Shown here: one piece after another, positions 10,391 through 22,056 of the stretch
How positions within the stretch are numbered: position 1 is the stretch's first letter
Layout of the letters: the number at the start of each line of letters is the position of its first letter
From: Opeltia flavorubescens
Taxonomy: Eukaryota > Ascomycota > Lecanoromycetes > Teloschistales > Teloschistaceae
NCBI GenBank assembly: GCA_000442125.1
Contig: KE546973.1
Location: 310,001-374,000 of the forward strand
Length of the DNA: 64,000 nt
Reading direction: 5' to 3'
Position numbers and translations under genes: made by a program
Notes under the pieces: generated by a model
Told to the model about the DNA's origin: nothing
Databases searched by the model: none
What the model saw: only the letters and a program-made list of their open reading frames with translations

Positions 10391-13300
10391 ATGGCAAAAG
10401 TATGGATAACCAACACCGTGTTATGGACCTGACCTAATCAGGTTGTAGTTATACAAGTATGATTCTTGTGCTTTGAAGAGCGACCCGTCTATTACTGGCA
10501 TAATTACTGTAAGGTCGCTCTGAAAAAAATCCCTCGCCACTTACTGAGGGTCATTCGTAGATCACATGGCATGATGTATGCCGTTCTCATCTCGACCAGA
10601 CAGCTTATTGATTGTGACATCCATAGGTTCGCCCAGAGACTCTCAAGATCGACAGAGTGTTCTTCGTGCACAAGAGTCTCCCGGAACAACTCAAGCTCCT
10701 GATCCAGAACACTCGCCAAGTATGCTCCGTATAATCGATTAACATACGTCTATTGCACATACTGAAATAAAACCCAAGGTACCCAAGGGCTATGCCATGT
10801 TACGAGCCAACCTTCCATTATACGCAAATTTCTTGGTATCTGAGGAAGATGTGAACCTCATCGACCGACATTTCCAAGGTGGTCTTCCGGTGAAGAAAGA
10901 TCCGTCAGACGCCCAGAGTGGTATCGTGATGGGTTGTCATTCTGTCTGCACTATTCTTCCCTCCTTTACTATTGCCACGGATGAAAAGAGCAGGTCGCCA
11001 TTGACCGAATTCCAGATTGTCGAACGTTGTCCGATTGTACATGTGGACATGCGTCATTTATCAGCATCCCGGATCTGGAACGTAGGCGATACCATAGAAT
11101 ACAAGAATTGGCTTGGAACTATCGCGGACGTTCACCATATACTCACAGTGAAGTTTGAGAAAGGGAATGTAGTGATCATTCCTGGTGTTGCGAAAGTGAA
11201 ACAACGGATCTTCACGCCATCTGCACCAATTGCCGATTATATCAGATTCAACGGCGATCCGGAAATGACCCCGTTGGTAAAGTTCAGCGTCTCTGCAAGA
11301 CCTTCTTACCCTGGGCAAAGGATATGGGTTCCGAAGGACGTGCTCTCACGTGGCTATTATTTGGTGGGCTCTCATGATTCCCATAGTCCAGAAGATGAAG
11401 CAGGTATTGTACTTCGCGTCGAATGCGTGCTGGCAGAAGTAGACTGGAAATTGCCGAATGTACAGATTTCGAAGGCCGACGAAATGACACAGCCAGACAG
11501 ACGGATGTATAATGATCTACTTAACAGCGGAGCCGTCAAGTTATACGACGTTTTCCGTGGTCCGCAGGAGAAACAAGATACTGGGATTTCGTATTTCGCT
11601 TCAATTCCCATCTTTGTCCGCCTGAGCGATCATGTGATTTTTAGGGAGAATGAAAAGCGGGTTTGGAAATACCTGAGACGGGGACACGGTGTTCAGAAGA
11701 CCTTGGTACTGGCGACGCCATCGACGACGACCAACTCTTCTGAAAGGATGCTTGTGGTATCAAAGATTGCGTCGTTAAAGAGTATGATCAGGGTCCAATG
11801 GCAGGACAGGAGTGTTACTGACGAATGTTCAACATCTCTTTGCCCCTACAAATTAGTTGATGAACACGACGCTTGGCCGGGGGATCTCGTATCATTGAAA
11901 GATCAAGAATACTTTCATGAGGATCCGTCGTATGGGAACGTCCTCAGAACCCGCGTCGTGGGGGTAGTCCAGTCCGTCAACGCGCGGGAGAGGGTCGCTC
12001 ATGTACGTTGGTTTGAAGGCGCCGACATCACGATATGTGGTGAGAACCACGACCAAATCGTGAGATGCCGATCTACCTTGGGATACCTTACGGAAAACAT
12101 TACGGTAATATCGTTGTTTGAGATCGCAAGAAGTCGGGCTCTATACAAGAGATTTGGTGAGATTGTGCGCATTTCATGGCCCGATGGGAGACCGCTAGGG
12201 CTAGTGGGTTCAAATAGTGATTGGTATGGAGAGGTGGTCCAACTATCTCTGGATGGTCGTGTCTCGGTACGCTTGGGAAGCCTCTCACCCGTCCGTTGTA
12301 TCGACTGCTCGGTGCTTGATCTCGATTCTGTAGCCAATGCAGATAGCGTTGCGGCCGATGCAGCTGAAAGTGATGAAGACTCTATAGCTGGTACAAATAG
12401 CGAGGCAGATACCTCTGCTCGGGCCTCTTCTAAACCTAGCGATGAAGACCAAGGTACAATGGAACTCAGCAGCGATCGTGGAAGCCCTATCGAAAGCCCC
12501 GTATATCAAGCACACGAAAATGGCGCTATGGATTCGAGAGAAGTTCCGCATGATCAACCAGATTTCAGAACAACTACTGACACGTCAGCTGTGGAGCAGT
12601 CATACGAGACATCATGTGGAGCTAGATCTGGTGATGCATATGATCAAAACATGTCAGCACCAGTCTCATTCAATATCCTCCATGGTACAAGTCCCTTCAC
12701 AGCTCACCTTGCTAGTCCAGGTACACGGTGGATGAAAGCTGTGCATGATGAGTACAAGGTACTGAGTACATCCTTGCCGGAAGGGGTATATATTCGAGCC
12801 TGGGAGTCAAATATGGAGATGATCCGTGTCCTCATCGTGGGACCTTTGGGTACACCCTATGCGTCTGCGCCTTTCCTTTTCGATTTTCGCCTGCCAGAGG
12901 ATTTCCCAAGGAGGCCCCCTGTTGTTATTTTCCATTCATGGACACATGGACTTGGAAAGGTCAACCCTAATCTATATCAAAATGGAAGGGTCTGCTTAAG
13001 TCTCCTGGGTACCTGGGAATCAAAAACAGACGATGAGGGGTGGGTGGCGGGTACGTCGAATATTGTGCAGGTTGTTGTCAGTCTTTTAGGCCTGGTCCTT
13101 GTCAAAGATCCATACTACAGTAGGTACTTGCTTTCTATTTACTCCCTTCACAGATGTAAAAGTCTCGCACAAGCTACCATCAACTTGTAAGATATGGCAG
13201 CGTTTAGGTCTTTTACTTTAGACTCATTCGCCTGGACTTTCGATGCGGAAATTTGCGTACTGATAGAATATTCTGCAGATGAAGCTGGCTACGACGTTTT

Positions 13301-13649
13301 ACGAGGCACAATGCAGGCGAAGACCCCAGCAGCTCTTTATCTAGAACAGGCTTTTGTGTTCTCACGGCGATTTGTTGTAGAGGCGATCAAAACCCCACCT
13401 GCTGGCTTCGCGGATGTTGTCCAATGGCTGTACCAACCTTCTCCCCACGGACCCTCGATGCTGCGAAGCGTCGCCGAAGACTGCCGAATGTTCCTTGATG
13501 AAGAAACAACCCCTAATTCGGAGGATCGATTACAACGTCAGCAGGAGCTGCTGGCCAAATACAACATGACCAATCCGAGACTTGGTCAGGGGGTCTTGGG
13601 TCAACTGAGAAAGACGATGGCGGAGTTTGAGACTCTACTCAGTTCTTGA
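10391..13649 (+). CDS. UBE2O-like E2/E3 hybrid ubiquitin-conjugating enzyme
   Basis: Large E2 enzyme that in other organisms acts as a combined E2/E3 on basic or orphan proteins. The C-terminal UBC core contains NPNLYQNGRVCLSLLGTW, with the catalytic Cys near residue 798, then PYYNEAGYD. Upstream lie the beta-rich repeat regions typical of UBE2O and an acidic linker. Six exons are proposed: 10391-10399, 10449-10508, 10561-10575, 10627-10719, 10779-13119 and 13279-13649, about 962 residues. The last two are secure because joining them restores PYYNEAGYD. The four 5' exons are inferred: all their introns are phase 0 and 49-59 bp. They rebuild the conserved N-terminal block, including TWHD on a 15-nt microexon. 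A shorter start at 10797 would lose this block. The final intron (159 bp) is the longest in the window. Confidence 0.88.
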
Positions 13650-14330
13650 GAAATCTGCGAGCCGTAACAGTCTGGAGACGGGTAATTTGATGCGGGAAGA
13701 AAGCGCATGAGAGAACGAGTCTTCCCAGATCCAGCGCTTGCACAAGTTGTATGGCGGATCAGGTAGTACCGTGTCTCGCAAAAATACTCTTTTGTCACAT
13801 TTTATCGTTACAGAACCGGTAGCATAGCCAATATGATTTCAATCCCTGCTATGGCACAAATAACAGGGAACGCCAGCACTATCTCGTCTCTGTCACAAAT
13901 CGACAGTCTCAACGCATGTGCTATTAAGGATGTACGGTGCTATGTTCACTACGTATGCTGACGGTCAATACGTTGACATGAACTTAAGATGTCAACAGTC
14001 AAAATCAGCCTATATTCTGCACTAAATCAAGCCCACTGTGGGGCCCCCTTTTGGTGCAGAATTTCACTCTGACATAAGATAATCGATCCATCAACTTGAG
14101 TGATTTTGTGGGCCCCCTTCAACAAGAAGGATAAGAGAAATGCGCAAAGCTTTTTGAGGCCTAAAACGGAGTGTCGGGTGAGCGCTATGCTGCATGCGGC
14201 TCGGCTCGGAGCCCAGCCCGTGGTTCCTTTCACGTAGCAAACCTCCGACCTTTCTTCATGGATAAGCTGTATTTCCAACGTTTGACTGTCTCGAAACATG
14301 GCAGGACCAGAACGCAGCGCTCTCTAGGAA
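13650..14330. other. intergenic region with a small inverted repeat
   Basis: Separates the UBE2O-like and EAF genes, both on the + strand. It holds an 8-bp perfect inverted repeat, GTTGACAT / ATGTCAAC at 13972-13979 and 13989-13996, with a 9-bp spacer centred on CTTAAG, and two GGGCCCCCTT-like runs near 14042 and 14112. No gene recognised. Confidence 0.4.
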
Positions 14331-15494
14331 ATGGATGCTGTACTGAGTACTTCACCTGTTCTAGATCCCAGCAACTTCGCCAAAATACCAATAAGCCTGG
14401 GGCCAGGGCTTACGAGACGCGAAGGATCCAAGGACCACCGCATTGCTAGCATCCAATGTAAATGAGCCCACCTCTACAAGAATTGCATGCTTACAGCTTT
14501 AGGGAACTACAAGCCACGACTCCATCCCAATCATACCGCCAGAATACGATCTTTACGACACTCATCAAATCCTAGGGTCAGCCTCATCCTAAAGAATCCA
14601 GATGAAGGAGGTGAATACCGCTATAAAGGTAGCCAGCAAGAATCTGGGTCTTGCGCTCTGATATACAATACATCGACCCAAACATTCATACTTGACAAGC
14701 TCGATGTTGATTTTACCTTCAACCTCCAAGCTACGCCAACGAATCAAAACCAAAGTGAGGTAATCAGCCAATATCCACAACTGGACGCTGGAATCTCAGA
14801 CCTTGAATCTGATGATGGGTCCAACGCAGAAGCTTCAGCGGTTCATGGAACCGATACTCTAGAAGCTGATGCACACAATCCATACGATTACCGCCATTTC
14901 CTGAAGCGTCGCCGATCATCTTCCCCAGAAGCGGCGCCATCACCAGCAAGTGCCTCACCTCAAGCACCTCCTCGCCGGCTCTCGCGGACGAATACCAAAT
15001 GGAAACCTAAACCACGTCCCCAGCAGCGGCAGACACGGCCTTTGCGTGAGGAGCCTCAAGCGAACAGCGAAGACAGTGACGATGGTGGCCTGACAATCGA
15101 GATGGGAGACAGCCCTAAACCTCGCAGGTTCGGCAATGGAGCCGTCGTTTTCAACCATGACAGACGCAACGGGCCAATCTCATTGCGGTCAGCAGCTAGC
15201 TCTATGAGCCCAGCGAGTATCAGACATGATAGTGGCAACGACGAGGCGGAGAGCGACAACGATATCGAGCATTTGGAGCTCCCAAGTCCTCAAGCGATGC
15301 CGAACCGAGTTGAAGCCGATGCAGACGATGCAGACGATGACGATGATGACCTTGTGGATCTGATGCAAGCCATGGAAAGTCAAGCAGAAGAGGATGAAGA
15401 AGAAGATATAAGAGCAAACGCAGAAGCTCATGGGCAGGGTCAGACTATTGTACGGACGATCGAGGAGAGCTCGAGTGAGAGTGAAGAAGAGTGA
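14331..15494 (+). CDS. ELL-associated factor (EAF) family protein
   Basis: RNA polymerase II elongation-type nuclear protein. The N-terminal 130 residues follow the EAF domain pattern: IPISLGPGLTR, then NYKPRL, then a beta-rich stretch ending EYRYKGSQQESGSCALIYNT and FILDKLDVDFTFNLQ. The remaining two thirds are disordered, with Ser/Pro/Arg-rich and then strongly acidic runs (DADDADDDDDD, EEDEEEDI), as in human EAF1/2 transactivation tails. Exons are 14331-14457 and 14497-15494, about 374 residues. The intron would be only 39 bp, unusually short, though its GTAAAT donor, TTACAG acceptor and phase all fit. If the splice is wrong, the domain still begins in the second exon. The ELL partner is not in the window. 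Confidence 0.78.
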
Positions 15495-16609
15495 ACGATA
15501 TAAAGGAGCCTGTACGATTATGCCGGTTTTGGAGTTGCATTGCGCTTGCAATATTCTATACGGTATGGAACACATGAGAATATATTATGAGTTGGATGGA
15601 CGATTTACGGATTTTTCAACAAGAAGCATGTTTGGTACAGGAGCACTCGGCGTTATTGAGCAGTCTCGCTCTCCGTCTAGAGAAATGGACGTGTAAGGAA
15701 TCTTTGCGTGGCCAGGCTGCCGTTGCATGGATGTGTCTGTTTGGTAAAAAAACTAAAGGTGATTGTTCATAGTTTTGATTTCTGATAGAATGTACTCCCT
15801 ACGCACCTTGACTACTAGTTATTCATGCTCGTGCCATCCTATTTCTCGTATTGCTTTCCTGATTTGGCCACAATAGCCGGATTAAACCGTAAGCCGAAAT
15901 TGCCCCTAAAAGGTGCAGGAAGTGAAGATCTCCGGGATTTGCCGTCGAGGTCCATTCAAGCTTTACCAATGAACTGGCCTGCTAATTACAACCAACCTGC
16001 ACGACACATGCGGGGACAATCTTAGCTTGGTACCAAGCAGGATTTAAGGTTAAGTTCATTCTACTGCACCGCAAGATTTTCTGGGGTATCTTACCAGATG
16101 TCTTTTTCTCCTTGCACCTTTGCACGACGGTAGGGAAACCATATCGCCTCGGATCAGTCCTTTTACACTTGATCAGTGTTCGTATACCCAGGCTATCGCC
16201 AGCAGACATGAGGAATTGCTTCGAACACCAAGGTATGAACGCACGGTAAGAAATTGCAATAGAGAGTAGACGAAGTTACCGTGGCTTGCAGGTAGATGCT
16301 TATTAGCGTTCCGAGGCTTCTGGATCACATCGACCACAACGGTGCCTTCTGCTGAGAACGGCTTAGAAATTTGACAGTCTTAGTCAACTTCCAATTCTAT
16401 ACCGAATGTCTTCACTTTGATCAAACTATTGAAAACATGCATCTCAGCTTTGTACCTATTCCTAATCAAGCAACTCATTCATTCACCACGGCTGTTTGTC
16501 GAAATGAGATCCCGTCCTTCATTACGTTTCCTTCAACATATAAACATGCCTTGTCCACCTCTAATGTCTCGTTGTCGGGCGTGTCTTTTCTCTCTTCACT
16601 ACAGCCATC
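15495..16609. other. intergenic upstream of the mannanase
   Basis: Contains no supported gene. The last 60 bases are CT-rich, ending in CACTACAG just before the mannanase ATG, so a 5'-UTR intron acceptor is possible. No carbon-catabolite site could be called with confidence. Confidence 0.4.
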
Positions 16610-17907
16610 ATGCATACACTCCCCACATTGGCAGTCTATGCTATCGCCATATTCCAAGCCGCTCTCGTATCTTGTGCGCCAACCCCTGCCCAAGATGTAA
16701 AGAGTGCCGAGCTTGATCGGAGAGCCACTACGTTTACCACGGTCGATCAAAGACTCTTTAAGATTAACGGAAGGACGCAATATTTTGCCGGTATGTTCTC
16801 TTATTGAAATTGGCAAGGCTGGGTTGACTGGCACTAGGTACCAACTCTTGGTGGCTAGGCCATCTCTTCCAGAATGATGATGTAGACACTGCACTCTCGC
16901 AGATGGCCGCCGTAAGTCCTCACGTGCCAGTGTAGAATATCCTTCTTCCTAAAGTTCGAGCACAGACCGGCTACAAAGTTGCCCGAGTCTGGGGTTTTGG
17001 GACGGTCAACGATCCTTCAAAGTCAACCGACGTCTACTATCAAATTTTGAATTCCACTGGCCAGTATTTCAACTATAACCCCAAGAATGGTATTGCGCGC
17101 CTCGACTACGCCGTCGCTGCAGCCGAGTATTACGGCATAAAACTCATTCTGCCGTTACTCAACAATTTTGACGACCTAGGCGGCATCAACACGTACACAA
17201 ACGTCTACGGCGGCAGTCACAACGACTTCTACACCAACGCCAAAGCCCAGGCGGCCTACAAGAAATACATCAAATTCATCGTCCAGCGCTATAAAGCCAG
17301 CACCGCCGTCTTCAGCTGGGAACTCTGCAACGAACCTCGCTGCTCAGGCTGTGACTCCAGCATCATCACGAACTGGGCCTCCGATGTAAGCGCCTACATC
17401 AAATCTCTCGACAGGAAACACCTGGTCTCTCTCGGCGACGAAGGTTGGTTAACAGCCACATCGTCTTACCTCCCGAACTACGAACAAAGCTACGGCTACA
17501 CCGGCTACGAGGGCGTCGATTTCGAGAGAAATCTCGCCATCCCGACTCTCGATTTTGGGACCGTGCATCTCTACGCCAATCAATGGGGTTACAACTATAC
17601 CTGGGGAAACACGTGGATCCAGCAGCATAACGAAATCGGCAAAAAATACGGAAAACCCGTCTTACTGGAAGAATACGCGGTGCCGGATGGAGAGGATAGA
17701 GTGGGCATCGAAGGTCCGTGGCAGGATACTATACTCACGAAGACGAGCATTGCGGGGGATATGATGTGGCAATTTGGGACGCAGTTCCCGAGCGGAGTGA
17801 ACCCGTATGATAATTACGCGTTGTATTATGGGACGAGTGATTTCAAGACCTTGGGAACTGATCATGCGGCGGCGATGTCGAAGAAGAAACCAACGGCGTT
17901 TTTGTGA
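16610..17907 (+). CDS. secreted endo-1,4-beta-mannanase (GH5)
   Basis: Extracellular enzyme cleaving mannan in plant hemicellulose. Exons 16610-16790, 16838-16911 and 16966-17907 are in phase and give 398 residues. A signal peptide (about residues 1-23) precedes a short pro-segment ending LDRR, a probable Kex2-type site. The catalytic fold shows FAGTNSWWLGHLF, the acid/base Glu in SWELCNEPRC (about Glu208), HLYANQWG, and the nucleophile in VLLEEYAVPD (Glu320 or Glu321), as in fungal GH5 subfamily 7. No cellulose-binding module or linker is present. It suggests a saprotrophic or plant-associated lifestyle. It is flanked by more than 1 kb of noncoding DNA on both sides, with no adjacent hydrolase genes. 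Confidence 0.95.
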
Positions 17908-20048
17908 GTGGGCGGAGAGGGAGGGGGAAAGGTGTACATAGGTTGTGGGTTTGACTTGATGGTAATGGCTAATGGCTAATCAAAATGCTCTACCAAAAAC
18001 TTTGCATCGGGTGACGGAAAACCCCCGGATCTAGAAGTCTCGGATCCCTCCTTTTCGGACAGCTACTACTACTAGTAGCTTCTCTGGCGAGCGCTGACGA
18101 ATATGCAGCTAAAACCCCCAAGGCAATGTTGCATTTTCGGCGCCTTTGGGCCGTGCGCTTGGAAAATCAGTGGAGCGCGTATACAAACCTTACACACCTC
18201 ATTCCGGCTAAAGCTAACATCTGGAATCCAGACTCGTCGGTATGTTGATGGCTCGAATAGATCTAGAACTGGGAGGATTAATTGCATTGGAAGCGTGCGC
18301 GAAGTGATCGGAGGTGACTGGGTTTTGATTCTCGATTTCCTCCCCTCGAGCCCGGCCATGGATGCAACTCTATTATGATTTTGGGAGCCAACAAACCATT
18401 ATAACTACAAATACCTAACCTTGCCATTGTCTGGGGTTTGGGGATAGAGTGTCGCCGGATGAAAAGTTTCTTTCTCATAGCGAGGTTGGTAAGATATCTT
18501 TTGCTCTGCTTGTGCTTGATCGCTGTAAATTTCAATCAATATTGCCTCTCACTTGACTTGGAAAGTAGGAGTGTGGAGAACTACTACGCAGAGCCTTTCT
18601 AGTTGCTTTCCCCTCTCACTTTCCACTGTCTCCTGCGCACAAACTTGTTTCCTCAATCTACTCATCCCACCAACCTCTTGCCCTGTGCCCGCCCATCGAT
18701 GTGTTCTACCCACTTCTCTATCTTCCCTACCTGAATTCCGGTTACATGTAGGAGATGTATTTTTTTCTAAGAATTCGTCATAGAGGAGAATTCGATATTT
18801 TATATTATTATGAAAGTCAAGAAATCACAGCAAGCCAATCTCGAAATCCAAGCCTGGTTCTTGGAACAGACACTCAAACACTCCGTCTCTTAAATTTTCT
18901 TAGTCGCGGATAGTAAGGACCAATGAGTAGCTCATATTCTGCAGCGTGCAGGTGAATTACTCATCTATGATCCTTGTACGTTGACTAGAAGCGGCCTTTG
19001 TAGTGACGAAAATGTGTGGAAGGATGTGTTCATGTGCTTGCATGCTTCTAATCGTTGTGTATATGTATTCTCCATATCGCTGATGGCATTATTTTGGCAT
19101 TCCAACATGTGGAACCATTATCCGGCATAGGATGTTGAGGATTTTCTCCCATGTTTGCTGCACGGCATGATTGAGTAGGTGTCAAACTCCGGGCGAAAAC
19201 CTCGTCGATTTTGGCCCTGAGTCTTCCTTCTGTCCATACATTTCTAATTGGTCTGCCTCGTCGTTCTGCCTTGTTGACCTGTTACCTCGGTCTACTCGTT
19301 TGGAGGTGCCTAAGTGCTAATTTTCAGCCTTGTGACGATAAAGTCTTTTCCGTTCTCTCGGTTTCGTATCTTTACAATAATGATAGGTCCTATCATATGA
19401 TCACTTTCGGCGACACTAGATATTATTAGGGAGCTGCTGCCTCTCAACATATGAGCCGAATGTGAGTCACAAGGCATCATCAACTTCGCTGTGTCAGGGT
19501 CTCGGATCGAGATGACCGGATAGTGGACTGGCTATGGCCCCTTCGCGAAACTTTGTGAAGATCCTCTCGCCGGTGCTCGTGTTTTAGTTGTACTAGCTTC
19601 CCGCCCCCATCGACGGTGTCACGTTTAAGCTCATGCCGATCCCCCGCCCCTGCAGACCGTGTCGCGACATTCCGCTCCAAATGACGGGTGCCAAGAAATA
19701 AGCTTAAAGTTCCGCTGGTGATCGACCACGGTCCCTTGCAGGTGGCTTTCCGATCAACAGCAACGTTTCATCCGCTTGCTTGCGGAAAACATGGAATCAA
19801 GCGAGCTCTCGTTACCGCAGTTCGCTCATTTGTTGAAGCTATGGAAGCTCATGACGACGGAGAGTTTCGTACACGAGAAGCTCATGCAAGGAGACGGCGT
19901 TCAGGGTCGATCAACGAGCTGTAGAGCTTGGCAGGAATGAGGGAAAGGGTATAAGATGGAGCTGCTGTTTGAGTTATTCTCGTGGGATCAAAGAGCTTCG
20001 CAACAACATCACTGAAGCCTTGTCACGAAAACGATACTCCGACTCACG
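17908..20048. other. long intergenic region
   Basis: About 2.1 kb between two secreted-protein genes. Scattered short frames have no family resemblance. No transposon ends, tRNA or tandem repeats were seen. Confidence 0.45.
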
Positions 20049-20606
20049 ATGCATTACACCACCCTCCTCTCAGTAGTCCTGACAACCTTCACCCTCACAC
20101 CCTCCATCATCACCCATGCCATCCCTAAGCCTGTTGCTCTTGCCCCAGCTCTGATCGACGACTTAGCTATCCGAGCGGAAGCCGTCCCATTCCCCTTCGA
20201 CGAAGCCGACGCACCTTACCTCGAGGACGCCTTCGAAAGCATCGCCTCCATCCCCGATTCCGTCCTCGACTCCGGGCCCGAAGCCGTAAAACAATGGGCT
20301 CTCGCTCACAGCCCCACGGCTCAATCCAAACCCCGCGACCTAGTCGAACGACAAGGTTGGGTCCAAGTCGCCAAGTGCGCCCTCGCAATCGGAAAAGCCA
20401 TCTTAGAAAACGCGTTGCCGATCAGCAAGTTGCGACGCATAAAGGAGCTAATCGAACTCTTGGGCGGGGCGAAGAAGGTAGCGAAGATGCTGTTGAAGGC
20501 GAAAAGTATCAAGCAGATGCTCATCATTGGTGGGCCTGAGCTGGAGGAGCTGGCTGAGATTTTCCTGGGTATTACGGATGTGGTGAATGATTGTTTCTCG
20601 TTCTGA
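20049..20606 (+). CDS. small secreted protein precursor, effector- or peptide-like
   Basis: Single exon, 185 residues. A clear signal peptide (about 1-24, ending THA) is followed by an acidic pro-region (residues 25-100) and a DLVERQ junction at about residues 97-102 that looks like a maturation site. The downstream 83 residues are different in character: predicted helical, rich in Lys, Leu, Ile and Ala, and amphipathic (KLRRIKELIELLGGAKKVAK). They carry exactly two cysteines (110 and 182) that could form one disulfide. The layout matches a widespread type of fungal secreted protein with a cleaved acidic pro-part and a cationic helical mature part. I cannot name the family. Antimicrobial, signalling or effector roles are only guesses. 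Confidence 0.75.
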   Translation: MHYTTLLSVVLTTFTLTPSIITHAIPKPVALAPALIDDLAIRAEAVPFPFDEADAPYLEDAFESIASIPDSVLDSGPEAVKQWALAHSPTAQSKPRDLVERQGWVQVAKCALAIGKAILENALPISKLRRIKELIELLGGAKKVAKMLLKAKSIKQMLIIGGPELEELAEIFLGITDVVNDCFSF

Positions 20607-22056
20607 GTTCGTACTGTGGGTAGAGGGAAAGGGCCAATTCCTAAAGGCAAATAGGTTGAATCGATCGCGGATCTGGATCTCGCGGTCGAACCTTGTATGA
20701 TAAAAATATGTATTCAATGAGAATGAATTAACGTTCATGACCCTGCGCTTTTTGTCCATATTGAAGATACGTAAATGATCAAATTGCATGACATGTATCG
20801 GCTATCATTATACAATATGTTGTCCATTACCAGCTGTCTATTAATCGACATGTCGATTGCTCTTGAATTACTCGTACACCTCTAGTGGGGTCGAGCTCTA
20901 TCACATTGCTCTAGTGAGGTATGCTATCTCTAGGAGATTTATACTCATTGAAAGTGCATCCTACTGAAAGTTGTGGCTGTAGCATACTTCCGAGGTGTTG
21001 CCGGTATTGCAAGTTCAAACCCAGGTCAAAATGACAAAAGTTCTCGACCTCGACCATTGGTCGATATGAAAACTTTTTATAGAGGATTTTGACTCAGGCT
21101 TATTTTTTCAGAGCTCGTACGGGACAGCGCGAAGCAGTTTTACTTAATCAAAGAGCTGTGGTGTTTTCCACAATGAACTTGTTACCACTGGACCAGATCC
21201 CGGCTGAATAACAATTTACCACAAATGAAATATATACCAACCTTTCACAATACGCAACAAGATGTCACACAACCCTTTAGGAGCAATCTATTACAGCGCG
21301 ACGAAATGAAACATTGTGCAAATTGTGCAGACTCCACAGCATTGCAATTCATATTCTTTCCTCAAAAATTGAGCGCATGCACATGCAATGCTGTAGCACC
21401 GATACAGCAAGGTAAAACTTACAAGTAATCCACAAGTTGATAGTACTTACATGTTGAATGTTTTATTTGAAGTATTAAGACAGCCAAGTAATTCGATGCT
21501 ACATGGTCTCAAAGGCATCTTTGTGGAGACACTCTCAAGTTCAAGCATGCTGAATTTTGGTCCAACGGGTGTGCGACTAATAGAAAGTTGTAACCACTCC
21601 ATGTTACTCCTTGCAGACTGCATGTATAGCCTTTACATGTCTAGACAGTCATGGTGGGCTTTGGTTCTCATGGCCAAATTCAGCATTGCCAAAAGACTTA
21701 ACAAGTCGTCGCAATGAGCTTATGTCAAATCGGTGCGGATTATCACAAACGAAATACAGAGACAGGTAGTACAGTCGGGGTCTTCCGAAGCCTGCCTGCT
21801 TGAAGGGTTCAAACATACAAGAGAACGGAGCGGCCGAAGAAGGAGCATGATGAGAAAACGTGCGGAGATTCGGCGCCAAGCGCGCCAAAAGTGGTCCCTT
21901 GATGTTGGCAGACGACCTCCAGATTAGGCCCTCACTTCTCAGACCGCTATCTTCAACAGAGCAACATCAATTCCATAGCTCTCGACCCATCTACGCTCTC
22001 TCTGTTCTCACACAACATGACAACAATGCATCGATAACCCCATCACCATTATTAAC
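20607..22056. other. intergenic, A+T-rich
   Basis: About 1.45 kb of mostly A+T-rich DNA with short meaningless frames. No repeat structure seen. Confidence 0.45.

Noticed and set aside
9906-10391. 161-codon + strand frame
   Set aside because: Composition is not protein-like and it ends where the proposed UBE2O first exon starts.
14171-14449. 92-codon frame overlapping the EAF first exon
   Set aside because: Different frame from the EAF domain and no domain resemblance.
21000-21030. B-box-like GTTCAAACC suggesting a tRNA
   Set aside because: No matching acceptor stem, A box or anticodon arm nearby.
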